Shown one piece after another: positions 33,860 through 47,059 of a stretch of DNA of 64,000 bases; position 1 is the stretch's first letter; each line of letters starts with the position of its first letter. Under the pieces are notes generated by a model. The model had not been told where the DNA came from. It worked only from the letters and a program-made list of their open reading frames with translations, and did no database searches. Made by a program: the position numbers and the translations under genes. The DNA is taken from the NCBI RefSeq assembly GCF_902148855.1, contig NC_043973.1, positions 54,928,594 to 54,992,593 on the forward strand. The letters run 5' to 3'. The DNA comes from Sphaeramia orbicularis (taxonomy: Eukaryota > Chordata > Actinopteri > Kurtiformes > Apogonidae).

Positions 33860-35990
33860 TAAAAATATTTATATAGAAATAACAGTATAAAAGGATATAT
33901 AAAAGTAGCTATGTAGAAAAAAACAACAGTATGAAAGTATATACAAAATATCTATATAGAAAAAAACAACAACATAAAAGTATATATAAAAACATCTATA
34001 TAGAAAAAACAACAGTATAAAAGTATATACAAAATATCTCTTTGGGGAAAAAAAACAACAGTATATAAGTATATACAAAATATCTATATAGAAAAAACAA
34101 CAGTATGAAAGTATATACAAAATGTCTATATAGAAAAAACAACAGTATTAAAGTATATACAAAATATATATATATAGAAGAAACAATATAAAAGTATATA
34201 CAAAATGTCTGTATAGAAAAAACAACAGTATACAAGTATATACAAAATATCTATATAGAAAAAACAACAACATAAAAGTATATATAAAAATATCTATATA
34301 GAAAAAACAACAGTTTAGAAGTATACATAAAAATATCTATATAGAAAAAACAAGTATAAAAGTATATACAAAATGTTTATATAGAAAAAACAATATTATA
34401 AAAGTATATACAAAATATCTATATAGAAAAAACAACAGTATAAAAGTATATGCAAAATATCTATATAGAAAAAACAACAGCATAAAAGTATATACAAAAT
34501 ATCTATATAGAAATAACAACAACATTAAAGTATATATAAAAATGTCTATATAGAAAAAACAACAGTATAAAAGTATATACAAAATATCTATATGGAAGAA
34601 ACAACAGTATAAAAGTATATGCAAAATAGCTATATAGAAAATATATACAAAATGTTTATATAGAAAAAACAACAATATAAAAGTATATACAAAATATCTA
34701 TATAGAAAAAACAACAGTATAAAAGTATATGCAAAATATCTATATAGAAAAAACAACAGTATAAAAGTATATGCAAAATATCTATATAGAAAAAACAACA
34801 GTATAAAAGTATATACAAAATATCTATATAGAAATAACAACAGTATAAAAGTACATGCAAAATATCTATATAGAAAAAAACAACAGTATAAAAGTATATA
34901 CAAAATATCTATATAGAAATAACAACATAAAAGTATATATAAAAATATCTATATAGAAAAAACAACAGTATAAAAGTATATACAAAATATCTATATGGAA
35001 AAAACAACAGTATAAAAGTATATGCAAAATAGCTATATAGAAAAAGCAAAAGTATAAAAGTACATAAAAAATATCTATATAGAAATAACAACAACATAAA
35101 AGTATATATATAAAAATATCTATATAGAAAAAACAACAGTATAAAGGTATACATAAAAATATCTATATAGTGTGACGGCCCCAGGGCCTCTGTGCTGCCT
35201 GTCTGTGGATATGCCATCTTCCCCTGCAGTAGCTGCGTCAGTGTGCGTAAAGGCGGAGCCTGGGAATAGGGAACACCTGCAGCCGATTGGTTCCCAGTCT
35301 ATAAAGGATGGCTGTCCAGACCGCGCTCGCTCTCTGCCACCAGCTGGATGCTCAGCCCGAGCCACCTTTTGTTATATTGTACTTTGTGTTCTGGTTATGG
35401 TTTCGTTGGCACTTATTCGTTACTTTGCAAAATAAATCACGTTTAGCATTGATCCTCCGTCCTCCGTTTGATTGTTTTGTTGTGGTCCCCGAGCAAGACC
35501 ATAACAATAGAAAAAACAACAGAATGAAAGTATATACAAAATGTCTGAACAAACAACAGTATAAAAGTATATACAAAATATCTATATATAAATAACAACA
35601 ATATAAAAGTATACACAAAAATATCTAAATACAGTATAAAAGTACACATAAAAATATATAGAAAAAACAACAGAATGAAAGTATATACAAAATGTCTGAA
35701 CAAACAACAGTATAAAAGTATATACAAAATATCTATATATAAATAACAACAATATAAAAGTATACACAAAAATATCTAAATACAGTATAAAAGTACACAT
35801 AAAAATATATAGAAATAACAACAGTATGAAAGTATATATAAAAATATCTATAGAAATAAAAACAGTATGAAAGTTTATATAAAAATATCTATATAGAAAA
35901 AACAACAGTATAAAAGTACATATAAAAGTTTCTATATAAAAAAACAACAGTATAAAACTATATATAAAAGTATCTATATAGAAATTCAAT
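33860..35990. repeat. AT-rich minisatellite, about 41-bp unit
   Basis: About 40 copies of a 38-43-bp unit (AACAGTATAAAAGTATATAC, then AAAATATCTATATAGAAAAA) fill the foldback core, interrupted by the LTR at 35171-35506. Bases 35516-35650 are repeated at 35660-35795 as a larger unit. Long minus-strand frames reading YILLYCCFF are repeat translations, not genes. Confidence 0.9.
35171..35506. mobile_element. Solo LTR of an LTR retrotransposon (gypsy-like, tentative)
   Basis: A 336-bp GC-rich island in the AT-rich minisatellite starts TGTGACGG and ends CATAACA (TG...CA termini). It is flanked by 4-bp ATAG duplications (35167-35170 and 35507-35510). A TATAAAG promoter-like box lies at about 35301 and AATAAA at about 35431, in LTR order for the + orientation. 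No internal region remains, so this is the product of LTR-LTR recombination. Clear ends suggest modest age. Confidence 0.75.
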
Positions 35991-36576
35991 ATAGATATTT
36001 TTATATATACTTTTAAACTGTTATTTCTATATAGATATTTTTATATATCCTCTTATTTAAGACTTTTGGTTGTTGTTGTTTCAGTTGTTTGTCATTTTCA
36101 ACCATGTCTGTCTCACATTTCTACAATTTTTTTTTACTGATTCAAATAATCCTTTAATCAAATTGAAATGAAGAAAATAATTGATCGATTAAGTGACAAA
36201 AATAATGAAAACAGACAGTGACGTAGAAGACAATGACAGGAAGTTTGATTCTACCATCACTATGTTTGTACGTACTCCGAAATAAATCTGATAATGGAGT
36301 GCAGCATCTAAACCGGGGTTTACAATTATTGCATTTCTTTAGTGCGTGTAAAGATTATGACAGTTATCCGATCAGTCCCAGTTATGGGACTTTAATGGTC
36401 ATGGACACAGACTGGGTGAAAGATGAAGGTCTGATTTGGTGGATTCCATCCTGGCTCTAATGTTCTGGGGTTGTATGGTTGGTGTCCAGTAGATGGCGGT
36501 GTCGCCCAGTTAATGGTGGAGGTGACGGGTCGGATGGATGGGGCGCACTCGGGTTCTTCTTCAAGAATCTGTATTA

Positions 36577-37500
36577 GGGTTAATTGTCCAAATGTGGGAC
36601 ACTTAAGCTTTACATTATACATTATTATAATTATTACATTATCGCGTTGGCTTCACATTATAATATACTACAAAAGTCCAAAATACAAAAACTGTCCCAC
36701 ATTAGGGCAGTCCAGCCTGTCCCTGAGGGGAGTAAGACATGGACAGAACACACACCAGAACAGCTCATAAAAGACCCAGTTCAGTCCCTTCATATATACG
36801 CTCCTTATATTACACCACCTATTTCCAAAGGGCACAGAAACAAAGCAGTTGGACAGTCTGTTTGACCTTTATGTCCTCAATTAATGGTCTTAACCCCGGT
36901 TGCTACCAGTACCAGGAGTGCCTCAGTTCTGTCTGCGTTGCCATGGTAACATCTGCTAAAAGCTCAACCAAACCTACCGTCAGAAAACAGAACACGATCC
37001 AAAATATGTCATGTATAAACCAGCGCATCAGGAAAAACTGAAAAAACATGACAAAGACCGCTTCTCAATACCAAGGTCACCGAGTCCGGTCTCGGTCAGT
37101 CCAGTCTCAATCGGTCAAGTCTCGGTCAGGGATCAGACTTCCTGATAACAGTCTGTGTGTAAGTGAATGGCTGTTTGTGACCTTTGACCCTGTCTCTGCT
37201 GTATTTACATCATCTGCTCCACAACAGATTTCCCTCAAATCACCACAATGTCATTGATTTGATTTCAATACATTTGTACTATTTACATGTCATTTAAATT
37301 TATTTTGTATATTTTTCAGAACTGGAACAAATTTAGTTGAATCCCATATCATGAAAATACAGATGGATTTCTCTCATCAACTCAAACATTTATGAATTAG
37401 GTTTTCACAGAAGCTGCAGTAGCATTTGAGAGTAGCACACAGTGCATCATGGGATACTTACCAGCCAAGCTAACAGGAGTCACCAACCAGTGCATCCTTG
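36577..37500. other. Unassigned non-coding sequence
   Basis: No gene or element ends are recognised. The open frames of 60-100 codons have no motifs. A short repeat, (TCTCGGTCAG/TCTCAATCGGTCAAG), is seen at 37090-37130. Confidence 0.4.
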
Positions 37501-37536
37501 GCAGTGTTGGGGAAGCTACATTACTAGTGTAGCTTG

Positions 37537-37975
37537 TAGGGATGTAACGATTACCGGTATAACAATAAACCGCGGTAAAATTCCAGACGGTTAGTATTAC
37601 CGTTTAAATTCTAATTATCATGATAACCGAGAGAGAGAGAGACTATCTATGAAAAAGAAGGTAAAACAACTCAAACTTGATATGGAAAATAGTCAAACAA
37701 TAGCCATGAGGTTCCATCTTTAATGCACATTTGTATGTTTGATGTTTACATATTAATACTTGATTTCTGCCAACAGAAAGTACATTGTGCCTATTATTTT
37801 GTTTGTTTTTTTGGGGGGGAGGTTCAAAATATAACTTGGTTAAATTATTTCAGTGTGTATAACTACTTTTTGACCATTTTGAGCACATTTCAACAACCCC
37901 AGGATAATAATGGTAACCGTGATCATTTTGGTCACAATAACCATAATATGAAATTTTCATATGGTTACATCCCTA
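37537..37975. mobile_element. 439-bp hAT-type MITE
   Basis: Terminal inverted repeats TAGGGATGTAAC and GTTACATCCCTA bound 439 bp. The 8-bp flanks GTAGCTTG (37529-37536) and GTAGCTCG (37976-37983) match at seven positions. There is no coding capacity. Confidence 0.85.
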
Positions 37976-38328
37976 GTAGCTCGTAAAACTACCAGTAGTT
38001 CAAACCAACTCCATTTCTATCCCTGGAGAAATGGAGTTTGTAAAACTATGGCTAGAAAAAGTAATTTTAGCAACTCCTTTTTATTTTCAGCATTAAAATG
38101 AGAATGTACATGTGGTGAATTTGAAACCAAATATGGACATGGTTGGGGCGGCATGTCTTTTTTGTGGGTGGGGCTGGCTGGAGGGTTGTCCACAGTGGTG
38201 ATGACCACTCAGTGTTAGTATTCATCGCACATCTGTGAAGCACTGGAGTGGTGCCGGTGCCAGCCAGTCAGAGGCAGCGCTGGCTGTGACGTCATAACAT
38301 GACCATGGTTTCAAAAATATTCAGGAGG

Positions 38329-38888
38329 AAAGACTGAACACTCTTCTAATTTCTGGTCTAAAATTGAAAAATATATTATATCTAAAAGTAATGAAAAGAT
38401 AACTATAACATCCCAAAATGTAATTACATATTTTAAACATGATATTCACAATTTAGAACTTGTTGTAAATTTGATCATATTATTTGGAAAATTTCATATA
38501 CATAAAAATAAATATACCAAAACACACCCAAATTTTAAAATCTTCCTACTGGAATTTGAAAAATATCTTAAATCTTTAGAATTTATCTATAATAATTAAA
38601 AAAAAAAAAAAAAAAAAGCTCTAACACCCTGGCTATTTATAAACAATTCTTTAATATAGACTGAACTCTGTTGCATTCATTCATTTATTTATTTATTTGT
38701 TAGATTAGTTATTCTTCTTTATTTATCTATCTTTTATACTATCCTTTATCTTTTATGCTTTGTATGTTTAAATCTATGCATTGTTTTCTTAACTTATTTG
38801 TTCAAATGCTTTTTCCTTTTTGATATCTTGCTTGTTCAAAATTTATGTACTGTATACTCAAATGTTTTCAATAAAGTTGGAAAAAAAC
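38329..38888 (+). mobile_element. 5'-truncated L1-type LINE insertion
   Basis: A 560-bp 3' end with perfect 10-bp target duplications ATTCAGGAGG (38319-38328 and 38889-38898) is the signature of target-primed reverse transcription. The reading GKFHIHKNKYTKTHPNF, followed by KIFLLEFEKYLKSLEFIYNN, is the C-terminus of L1 ORF2 and ends at 38599. It is followed by an A-run, a 3' UTR and AATAAAG at about 38869. This is the youngest layer of the 37502-39144 nest. Confidence 0.85.
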
Positions 38889-39299
38889 ATTCAGGAGGCA
38901 AAACAAAGGGACAGTCTTAAAATACAATTTATATTACAAACAATAAATCTAAAAAAAAATTCATTTTAAGTTGTTGCGCAAAATTGTATTTTCCAAATTG
39001 AGAAGTTAAGCTACAAAAAATTACTTGAATTACGTACTAAGTACATGAACTACGTGACGCGGCACAAAGTATGTCTGTAGTTGAACTACCAGCAAGTTAC
39101 AGCAAATGGAGTTGAACTACGGTGTTGAAGTCTCCCCACCACTGAGTCTTGGTTTAAGCTAGCAGAAGAACAACATCCGGGTATTCCATGGGTTTAGGTT
39201 TGTGCGAACTTTGAAATGGAACAGAACCGGGACCGGATTAAGACATTTCACAAAATTGCAAGAATAGAGGAACAGACGAGAAAGCATATTGAGAAACGA

Positions 39300-39412
39300 C
39301 CCAACTCTGCAGCACTAAGCTAACATCACTATGCTAACAGTGCTAAGCTAATGGCGTGAAGCTAATGGAGCGTAGCTAATGGCGCTAAGCTAACGGGGCT
39401 AAGCTAACGCTA
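39300..39412. repeat. GCTAAGCTAA short tandem repeat
   Basis: Imperfect copies of GCTAAGCTAAYGGSG occur over about 110 bp. No coding content. Confidence 0.75.
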
Positions 39413-39735
39413 TACTGGTAAAGGTCACATGCCGGTGAATGTGGTCTTACCTGAACTGTTCTCCGATCAGAACTCAATTTTCTTTGAATGAAGCTTCTCC
39501 TGCCGAAGTTAATCCGATGGTTTGAGTCACTGTTAAAGTCTGTGTATACTGGAGGACACCTGACCTGAGGAATGTCCGACCTTAGCTCCGCCCACAGGAA
39601 GAACCGGTAACACAAACTTAAAAAATAAATAAATAAACATTCATAACAGAAATGAAGTTAAACAGAGGCTGAGGCTTTTTTGTGAGTCATATTTTTTAAT
39701 AATATTAAAACGAGTTGTTCATTGTAATTAAAACC

Positions 39736-39757
39736 TATTATTATTATTATTATTATT

Positions 39758-39794
<37 letters not shown>

Positions 39795-39795
39795 G
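39736..39795. repeat. (TTA)n/(AAT)n microsatellite
   Basis: A run of ATT triplets is followed directly by ATA/AAT triplets, forming a perfect small hairpin. Confidence 0.85.
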
Positions 39796-40152
39796 AGTTT
39801 ATTTTAGTTTTTGCAGTTAAGGTACAACAGAAGTATTCTGAATGAGTTTAGGACAAGGACATGAAAACCAGAAAAAACTGAATGAAACCATGACATTTAA
39901 AGAACTAAGATGATGGACAGAGTCAAAATAGAAAGAGAAGAAAGAGGAAAAACTGATTCCTTATCAGTATTTGATCATGTCCTTCTGTGGTTGGTTCTGT
40001 TCTATGGGTTTTTGTTTTGGTGTCCTTTATAAAAACACCGTCCCTCATTTCTGTGACTGAAATGGGAATATTTTCTTCTGTCTCCGTTTGTCTGTTCTGT
40101 TCAGTGTCTGTTCACTTCCTGACAAAAACCATCAGGTGGCGCTGGAGTCACA

Positions 40153-41356
40153 TGACCCTGATGAGCCCTGATGAGACCTGTTGACCCCTGATGACGCCTG
40201 ATGACGCCTGATGACCCCCGATGAACTCTAATGAGCCCTGATGACCTCTGATGAGCCCTGATGACCCCTGATGAACCCTGATGACCCCTGATGAGCCCTG
40301 ATGACCGCTGATGAGCCCTGATGACCCCTGATGAACCCTGATGACCCCTCATGAGCCCTGATGACCCCTGATGAGCCCTGGTGACGCCTGATGACCGCTG
40401 ATGAGCCCTGATGACCCCTGATGAACCCTGATGACCCCTCATGAGCCCTGATGACCCCTGATGACCCCTGATGAGACCTGATAAACCCTGATGAGCCCTG
40501 ATGACCCCTGATGAGCCCTGGTGACGCCTGATGACCCCTGATGAACCCTGGTGACGCCTGATGACGCCTGATGAGCCCTGATGAGCCCTGATGAGGCCTG
40601 ATGACCCCCGATGAACTCTAATGAACCCTGATGACCTCTGATGAGCCCTGATGACCCCTCATGAGCCCTGATGACCCCTGATGAGACCTGATGACCCCTG
40701 ATGACCCCTGATAAACCCTGATGAGCCCTGATGACCCCTGATGAGCCCTGGTGACGCCTGATGACCCCTGATGAGACCTGATGACCCCTGATGATGCCTG
40801 ATGAACCCTGATGACCCCTGATGACGCCTGATGACCCCTGATGAGCCCTGATGATGCCTGATGACCCCTGATGAGCCCTGATGATGCCTGATGACCCCTG
40901 ATGACCCCTGACGACGCCTGATGAGCCCTGATGACCCCTGATGAGCCCTGATGACCTCTGATGACCTCTGATGAGCCCTGATGACGTCTGATGAGCCCTG
41001 ATGACCTCTGATGAGCCCTGATGACCCCTGATGAACCCTGATGACCCCTGATGACCCCTGATGACCCCTGATGAGCCCTGATGACCTCTGATGAGCCCTG
41101 ATGACCCCTGATGAGCCCTGGTGACGCCTGATGACCCCTGATGAGACCTGATGACCCCTGATGACGCCTGATGAACCCTGATGACCCCTGATGAGCCCTG
41201 ATGACCCCTGATGACCCCTGATGAGCCCTGATGACCTCTGATGAGCCCTGATGACCTCTGATGAGCCCTGATGACCCCTAATGACCCCCAATGACCTCTG
41301 ATGAGCCTTGATGACCCTTGATGACCCCTGATGACCCCTGATGAGACCTGACCCTC
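40153..41356. repeat. 10-bp satellite, about 120 copies
   Basis: Decamers of the forms TGATGACCCC, TGATGAGCCC, TGATGAACCC and TGATGACGCC alternate without interruption. Long frames on the - strand (IRGHQGSSGV repeats) are repeat translations: three decamers make ten codons. Confidence 0.95.
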
Positions 41357-41639
41357 TGGACCTGATCAGTTCCATGTACAGGATCCAATGGTTGATTATA
41401 ATCTATGAGAAAAGTCAAATCTTACGGCAGTACAAGACAAGAGGCCTCAAATCCAACTGAAGAGATAAGTATGAAACCGTTAAAGCTCAAAACAACAAAC
41501 GGACAATTAAAACTAAATGACACAAAAATGACGTAAATAGTTATAATATTAGTCAATAAAGTGACAAATGTACAGTATATGGTTGAACCATCATCAGTTT
41601 TTACAAAATGAAGAGACCCCAATAAATTAGATTGAAAAA

Positions 41640-42115
41640 GGAAAGTATTAATTTGAATCAAAATAATATTACATTAGATCAGATTAAAATCAGATTACTT
41701 TAGATTAAAATAAAATTAGATTTGATCAGATTACAGTAGATTATATTAAATAAGATTATATTAGATCAGATTAGATTAAAATAATATTAGATTAGATCAA
41801 GTCAGATTAGACTAGATTAAAATAATACTACATTAGATCAGATTAGATTAGATTAAAATAATATTACATTAGATTAGATCAGATTACATTAAAATAATAT
41901 TACATTAGATCAGATTAAAATCAGATTAGATTAGATTGTTATCAGATTACATTAGATTTGATTAAAATCAAATTAGATTAGATCAGATTAGACTAGATTA
42001 AAATAATATTAGATTAGATCAGATTAGATTAGATTAAAATAATATTGCATTAGATCAGATTAAAATCAGATTAGATGAAATTATTATCAGATTACATTAG
42101 ATTTGATTAAATGTA
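41640..42115. repeat. AT-rich ATTAGATCAGATTAAAAT repeat
   Basis: Irregular copies of ATTAGATCAGATTAGATTAA with AAATAATATTA spacers. No gene. Confidence 0.85.
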
Positions 42116-42119
42116 CTAT

Positions 42120-42952
42120 GTACTATCTAAATGTACTATCTAATGTACTCTGTTCTAGTGTACTCTGACTGTGCTAATGTACTCTGACTGTTCTAACGTA
42201 CTCTGACTGTGCTAATGTACTCTGACTGTTCCAACATACTCTGACTGTTCCAACATACTCTGACTGTTCCAATGTACTCTGACTGTTCTAATGTACTCTG
42301 ACTGTTCTAATGTACTCTGACTGTGCTAATGTACTCTGACTGTTCCAATGTACTCTGACTGTTCCAACGTACTCTGACTGTTCCAACATACTCTGACTGT
42401 TCTAATGTACCCTGACTGTTCCAATGTACTCTGACTGTTCTAATGTACTCTGACTGTGCTAATGTACTCTGACTGTTCTAATGTACTCTGACTGTGCTAA
42501 TGTACTCTGACTGTTCTAATGTACTCTGACTGTTCTAATGTACCCTGACTGTTCCAATGTACTCTGACTGTTCTAATGTACTCTGACTGTTCTAATGTAC
42601 TCTGACTGTGCTAATGTACTCTGACTGTGCTAATGTACTCTGACTGTTCTAATGTACTCTGACTGTTCTAATGTACTCTGACTGTTCCAACATACTCTGA
42701 CTGTTCTAATGTACTCTGACTGTTCCAATGTACTCTGACTGTTCTAATGTACTCTGACTGTTCCAACATACTCTGACTGTTCTAATGTACTCTGACTGTT
42801 CTAATGTACTCTGACTGTTCTAATGTACTCTGACTGTTCCAACATACTCTGACTGTTCTAATGTACTCTGACTGTTCCAATGTACTCTGACTGTGCTAAT
42901 GTACTCTGACTGTGCTAATGTACTCTGACTGTTCCAACATACTCTGACTGTC
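42120..42952. repeat. 19-bp satellite, about 43 copies
   Basis: The unit is TGTACTCTGACTGTTCTAA, with variants at the last positions (GTGCTAA, GTTCCAA, ACATACTC). Array edges are sharp. Confidence 0.95.
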
Positions 42953-43039
42953 ACTGCTGCTGCTTTAACTCCTCAGTGTTCGTTCTCTCTGTATAATCCA
43001 GTCATTGATGGGACTAATAATCACATGTCATCTATATTC

Positions 43040-43325
43040 ATCTGGTAGTATTGATCGCCTGTGCATCATCAGTATTCTGTAAATATTCAACCATCCTGTG
43101 CAATCCATCCAAACATTTTTTTATCTTCTACATTTTTGTCCTTTTTTTCTTCTTATTTGTATTTAAAGTTAACTGCACTGTCCTTTATCTGTATATATTT
43201 GATACAATACTTCATATTTTATCTAAAATTATCTGTTTGTACTGAAAAAGGGCAAACTCTCCAATCTCAACGTACATTCAGTAGAATGAAAATAAAGGGC
43301 ATTCTATTCTACTCTATTCTATTCT
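43040..43325 (+). mobile_element. LINE 3' tail fragment with ATTCT repeats
   Basis: AGTAGAATGAAAATAAAGGG followed by ATTCTATTCTAC repeats is the terminal motif of a fish LINE group. No RT remains. Bases 43050-43240 are its probable 3' UTR. Confidence 0.5.
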
Positions 43326-43379
43326 ACCATTATAACCTTCCTTTGGTCCCATTAGAACCTTCCTTTGGTCCTCTTAGAC

Positions 43380-43581
43380 CAGAGGTGTCAAACTCAGATC
43401 CTTGAGGGCTGGTATCCTGCATGTTTTAGATGTTTCCCTCTTCCAACACACCTGATTCAAATGATAAGCCTATCATCAAGCTCTGCAGAAGCCTGATAAT
43501 GACCGTCAGGTGTGCTGGAAGAGGGAAACATCTGAAACATGCAGGATACTGACCCTCAAGGATCTGAGTTTGACACCCCTG
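43380..43581. mobile_element. 202-bp hAT-type MITE (copy 2)
   Basis: Ends CAGAGGTGTCAAACTC and GAGTTTGACACCCCTG are inverted repeats, with an internal palindrome (GCATGTTTTAGATGTTTCCC against GAAACATCTGAAACATGCAG). The 8-bp flanks TCTTAGAC (43372-43379) and CCTTAGAC (43582-43589) match at seven positions. It has the same length and core as the copy at 23769. Confidence 0.85.
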
Positions 43582-43589
43582 CCTTAGAC

Positions 43590-44250
43590 CAACATGCGCT
43601 CTGGTCCAGACCCCTGTCCACATCCACATGATCCCTTAGAACATCATTCCTTTAATTAGTTCCATTACTTCATGGAACCAAACAAAGGAGGTCCACTCAC
43701 TGTTCATGCACAGGTGGACCTGACAGACCCTGGAGACCACATTGGACCTGACAGACCCTTAGGACCCCCCTGGACCTCAGATTGGGGCCTGCCTGTACTC
43801 TGTCCACACCCACACATGCAGGTCTGTTTTGTGTTGTTGTGCGTTGATGGTTGAACCCACCGTTCTGCTTAAATCAACCCTTCCTGCCCACAGTTTTCAT
43901 ATTACGGTGACAGTCTGTGTTTTTCAGCTGCAGGTTGGTGTTTTTTTCCGATGATGGAAACATGATGAGGTCGTGGTTTTGTGACCCGACCTCAGACGAG
44001 TGTTGCTCATTCACTTCCTGTTGAGAAGATGCACAAAACAACCAACCAACAAACAAACAAACAAAGGTGCGGTTTTCCATCTGTGATGGCGGCGTCAAAA
44101 TCAGGGTCAGGCTCCGCCTCCGACGCCATGGCAACAGAGAAAATATGTCAAAGGTGGAAAATATATGACAATAAATACATGACTATAATATAGAAATACG
44201 GACAAAAAACACAAGAATAAACACAAATTCATATGAATATGGAGGTAAAA
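43590..44250. other. Unassigned spacer
   Basis: No gene or element is recognised. A short duplicated GGACCTGACAGACCC lies near 43710-43760. Confidence 0.4.
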
Positions 44251-44252
44251 CT

Positions 44253-47058
44253 ACAATTAAAGTACATATATAATACAGTTAAAGTACATATATTTAAAGT
44301 TAAAGTACATATATGATACAGTTAAAGTACATATATGATACAGTTAAAGTACTTATATGATACAGTTATAGTACATATATGATACAGTTATAGTACATAT
44401 ATGATACAGTTAAAGTACATATATGATACTGTTAAAGTACTTATATGATACAGTTATAGTACATATATGATACAGTTACAGTACATATATGATACAGTTA
44501 TAGTACATATATGATGCAACTAAATACATATATGATACAGTTAAAGTACATATGTGATGCAGTTAAAGTACATGTATGATACAGTTAAAGTACACGTATG
44601 ATGCAGTCAAAGTACACGTATGATACAGTTAAAGTACATATGATGCAGTTAAAGTACATATATGATGCAGTTCAAGTACATGTATGATGCAGTTAAAGTA
44701 CATGTATGATGCAGTTAAAGTACATATATGATACAGTTAAAGTACATGTATGATGCAGTTAAAGTACATATATGATGGAGTTAAAGTACATATATGGTAC
44801 AGTTAAAGTAAATATGATGCAGTTAAAGTACACGTATGATACAGTTAAAGTACATATATGATGCAGTTAAAGTACACATATGATACAGTTAAAGTACATG
44901 TATGATCCAGTTAAAGTACACGTATGATGCAGTTAAAGTACATATATGATGCAGTTAAAGTACATGTATGATGCAGTTCAAGTACACGTATGATACAGTT
45001 AAAGTACATATATGATGCAGTTAAAGTACATGTATGATACAGTTAAAGTACATATATGATAGAGTTAAAGTAAATGTATGATACAGTTAAAGTACATATA
45101 TGATACAGTTAAAGTACATATATGATACAGTTAAAGTAAATATGATGCAGTTATAGTACATATATGATGCAGTTAAAGTACATGTATGATACAGTTAAAG
45201 TACATATATGATAGAGTTAAAGTAAATGTATGATACAGTTAAAGTACATGTATGATACAGTTAAAGTACATATATGATACAGTTAAAGTAAATATGATGC
45301 AGTTATAGTACATGTATGATACAGTTAAAGTACATATATGATACAGTTAAAGTAAATATGATGCAGTTATAGTACATGTATGATACAGTTAAAGTAAATA
45401 TGATACAGTTAAAGTACATATATGATACAGTTAAAGTAAATATGATGCAGTTAAAGTACATATATGATGCAGTTAAAGTACATATATGATGCATTTAAAG
45501 TACATGTATGATGCAGTTAAAGTACATGTATGATGCAGTTACAGTAAATATGATGCAGTTAAAGTACATGTATGATACAGTTAAAGTACATGTATGATAC
45601 AGTTAAAGTAAATATGATACAGTTAAAGTACATATATGATACAGTTAAAGTAAATATGATGCAGTTAAAGTACATATATGATGCAGTTAAAGTACATGTA
45701 TGATGCACTTAAAGTACATGCATGATACAGTTAAAGTACATATATGATACAGTTAAAGTACACGTATGATACAGTTAAAGTACATATATGATACAGTTAA
45801 AGTAAATATGATGCAGTTAAAGTACATGTATGATGCAGTTAAAGTGCATATATGATACAGTTAAAGTACATATATGATACAGTTAAAGTACATGTATGAT
45901 ACAGTTAAAGTACATGTATGATGCAGTTAAAGTACATATATGATACAGTTAAAGTAAATATGATGCAGTTAAAGTACATATATGATACAGTTAAAGTACA
46001 CGGATGATACAGTTAAAGTACATATATGATGCAGTTTAAGTACATATATGATACAGTTAAAGTACACGTATGATGCAGTTAAAGTACACGTATGATACAG
46101 TTAAAGTACATGTATGATGCAGTTAAAGTACACGTATGATGCAGTTAAAGTACATGTATGATGCAGTTAAAGTACACGTATGATGGAGTTAAAGTACATA
46201 TATGATACAGTTAAAGTGCATGTATGATACAGTTAAAGTACATATATAATACAGTTAAAGTACACGTATGATACAGTTAAAGTACACGTATGATACAGTC
46301 AAAGTACATGTGTGATGCAGTTAAAGTACATATATAATACAGTTAAAGTACATATATGATACAGTTAAAGTACATGTATGATGCAGTTATAGTACATGTG
46401 TGATGCAGTTATAGTACATGTATGATGCAGTTATAGTACATGTATGATACAGTTAAAGTACATATATAATACAGTTAAAGTACATATATGATACAGTTAA
46501 AGTACATGTATGATGCAGTTATAGTACATGTATGATGCAGTTATAGTACATGTATGACACAGTTAAAGTACATATATAATACAGTTAAAGTACATATATT
46601 ATACAGTTAAAGTACATTGATGATGCAGTTATAGTACGTGTGATGCAGTTATAGTACATGTGTGATGCAGTTATAGTACATGTATGATACAGTTAAAGTA
46701 CATATATAATACAGTTAAAGTACACGTATGATACAGTTAAAGTACATTGATGATGCAGTTATAGTACATGTGTGATGCAGTTATAGTACATGTGTGATGC
46801 AGTTATAGTACATGTATGATGCAGTTAAAGTACATATATAATACAGTTAAAGTACACGTATGATACAGTTAAAGTACATTGATGATGCAGTTATAGTACA
46901 TGTGTGATGCAGTTAAAGTACATATATGAGTTAAAGTACATTGATGATGCAGTTATAGTACATGTATGATGCAGTTATAGTACATGTATGATTCAGTTAT
47001 AGTACATGTGTGATGCAGTTACAGTACATATATAATACAGTTATAGTACATATATAAA
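44253..47058. repeat. 22-bp satellite I, about 127 copies
   Basis: The unit is GATACAGTTAAAGTACATATAT with GATGCAG, CACGTAT and AGTAAATAT variants. Variants alternate in local blocks, which suggests repeated short-range duplication. Confidence 0.95.
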
Positions 47059-47059
47059 C

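Larger units (their letters stand above)
33304..36576. repeat. Foldback structure: long inverted repeats around a minisatellite
   Basis: The left arm (about 33304-33900) and right arm (about 35985-36576) are inverse copies over roughly 600 bp. Outermost bases are AATACAGATTCTTGAA on the left and TTCAAGAATCTGTATT on the right. Mid-arm landmarks include CCCATAACTG/CAGTTATGGG and GACAGACATGGTTG and its inverse. The arms differ by scattered changes and small indels. The core is an AT-rich minisatellite with a solo LTR. No transposase is present. It could be a foldback transposon or a secondary inverted duplication. Clear target duplications were not identified. Confidence 0.8.
37502..39144. mobile_element. 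Outer hAT-like element with nested MITE and L1
   Basis: The ends are CAGTGTTGGGGAAG at 37502 and the inverse CTCCCCACCACTG ending at 39144. Flanks ATCCTTGG and AGTCTTGG agree at six of eight positions, a worn hAT-style duplication. The interior near both ends has GTAGTT/GAACTAC-type palindromes. It holds the MITE at 37537-37975 and the L1 copy at 38329-38888. No transposase is seen. Confidence 0.6.

Noticed and set aside
33869-35989. Long minus-strand frames reading YILLYCCFF/FLYRYF, resembling membrane proteins
   Set aside because: They are translations of the 41-bp AT-rich minisatellite. The repeat phase and AT content explain the open frames.
40101-41375. 113- and 238-codon minus-strand frames rich in IRGHQGSSG
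   Set aside because: They are translations of the 10-bp satellite. No start context, splice pattern or domain is present.
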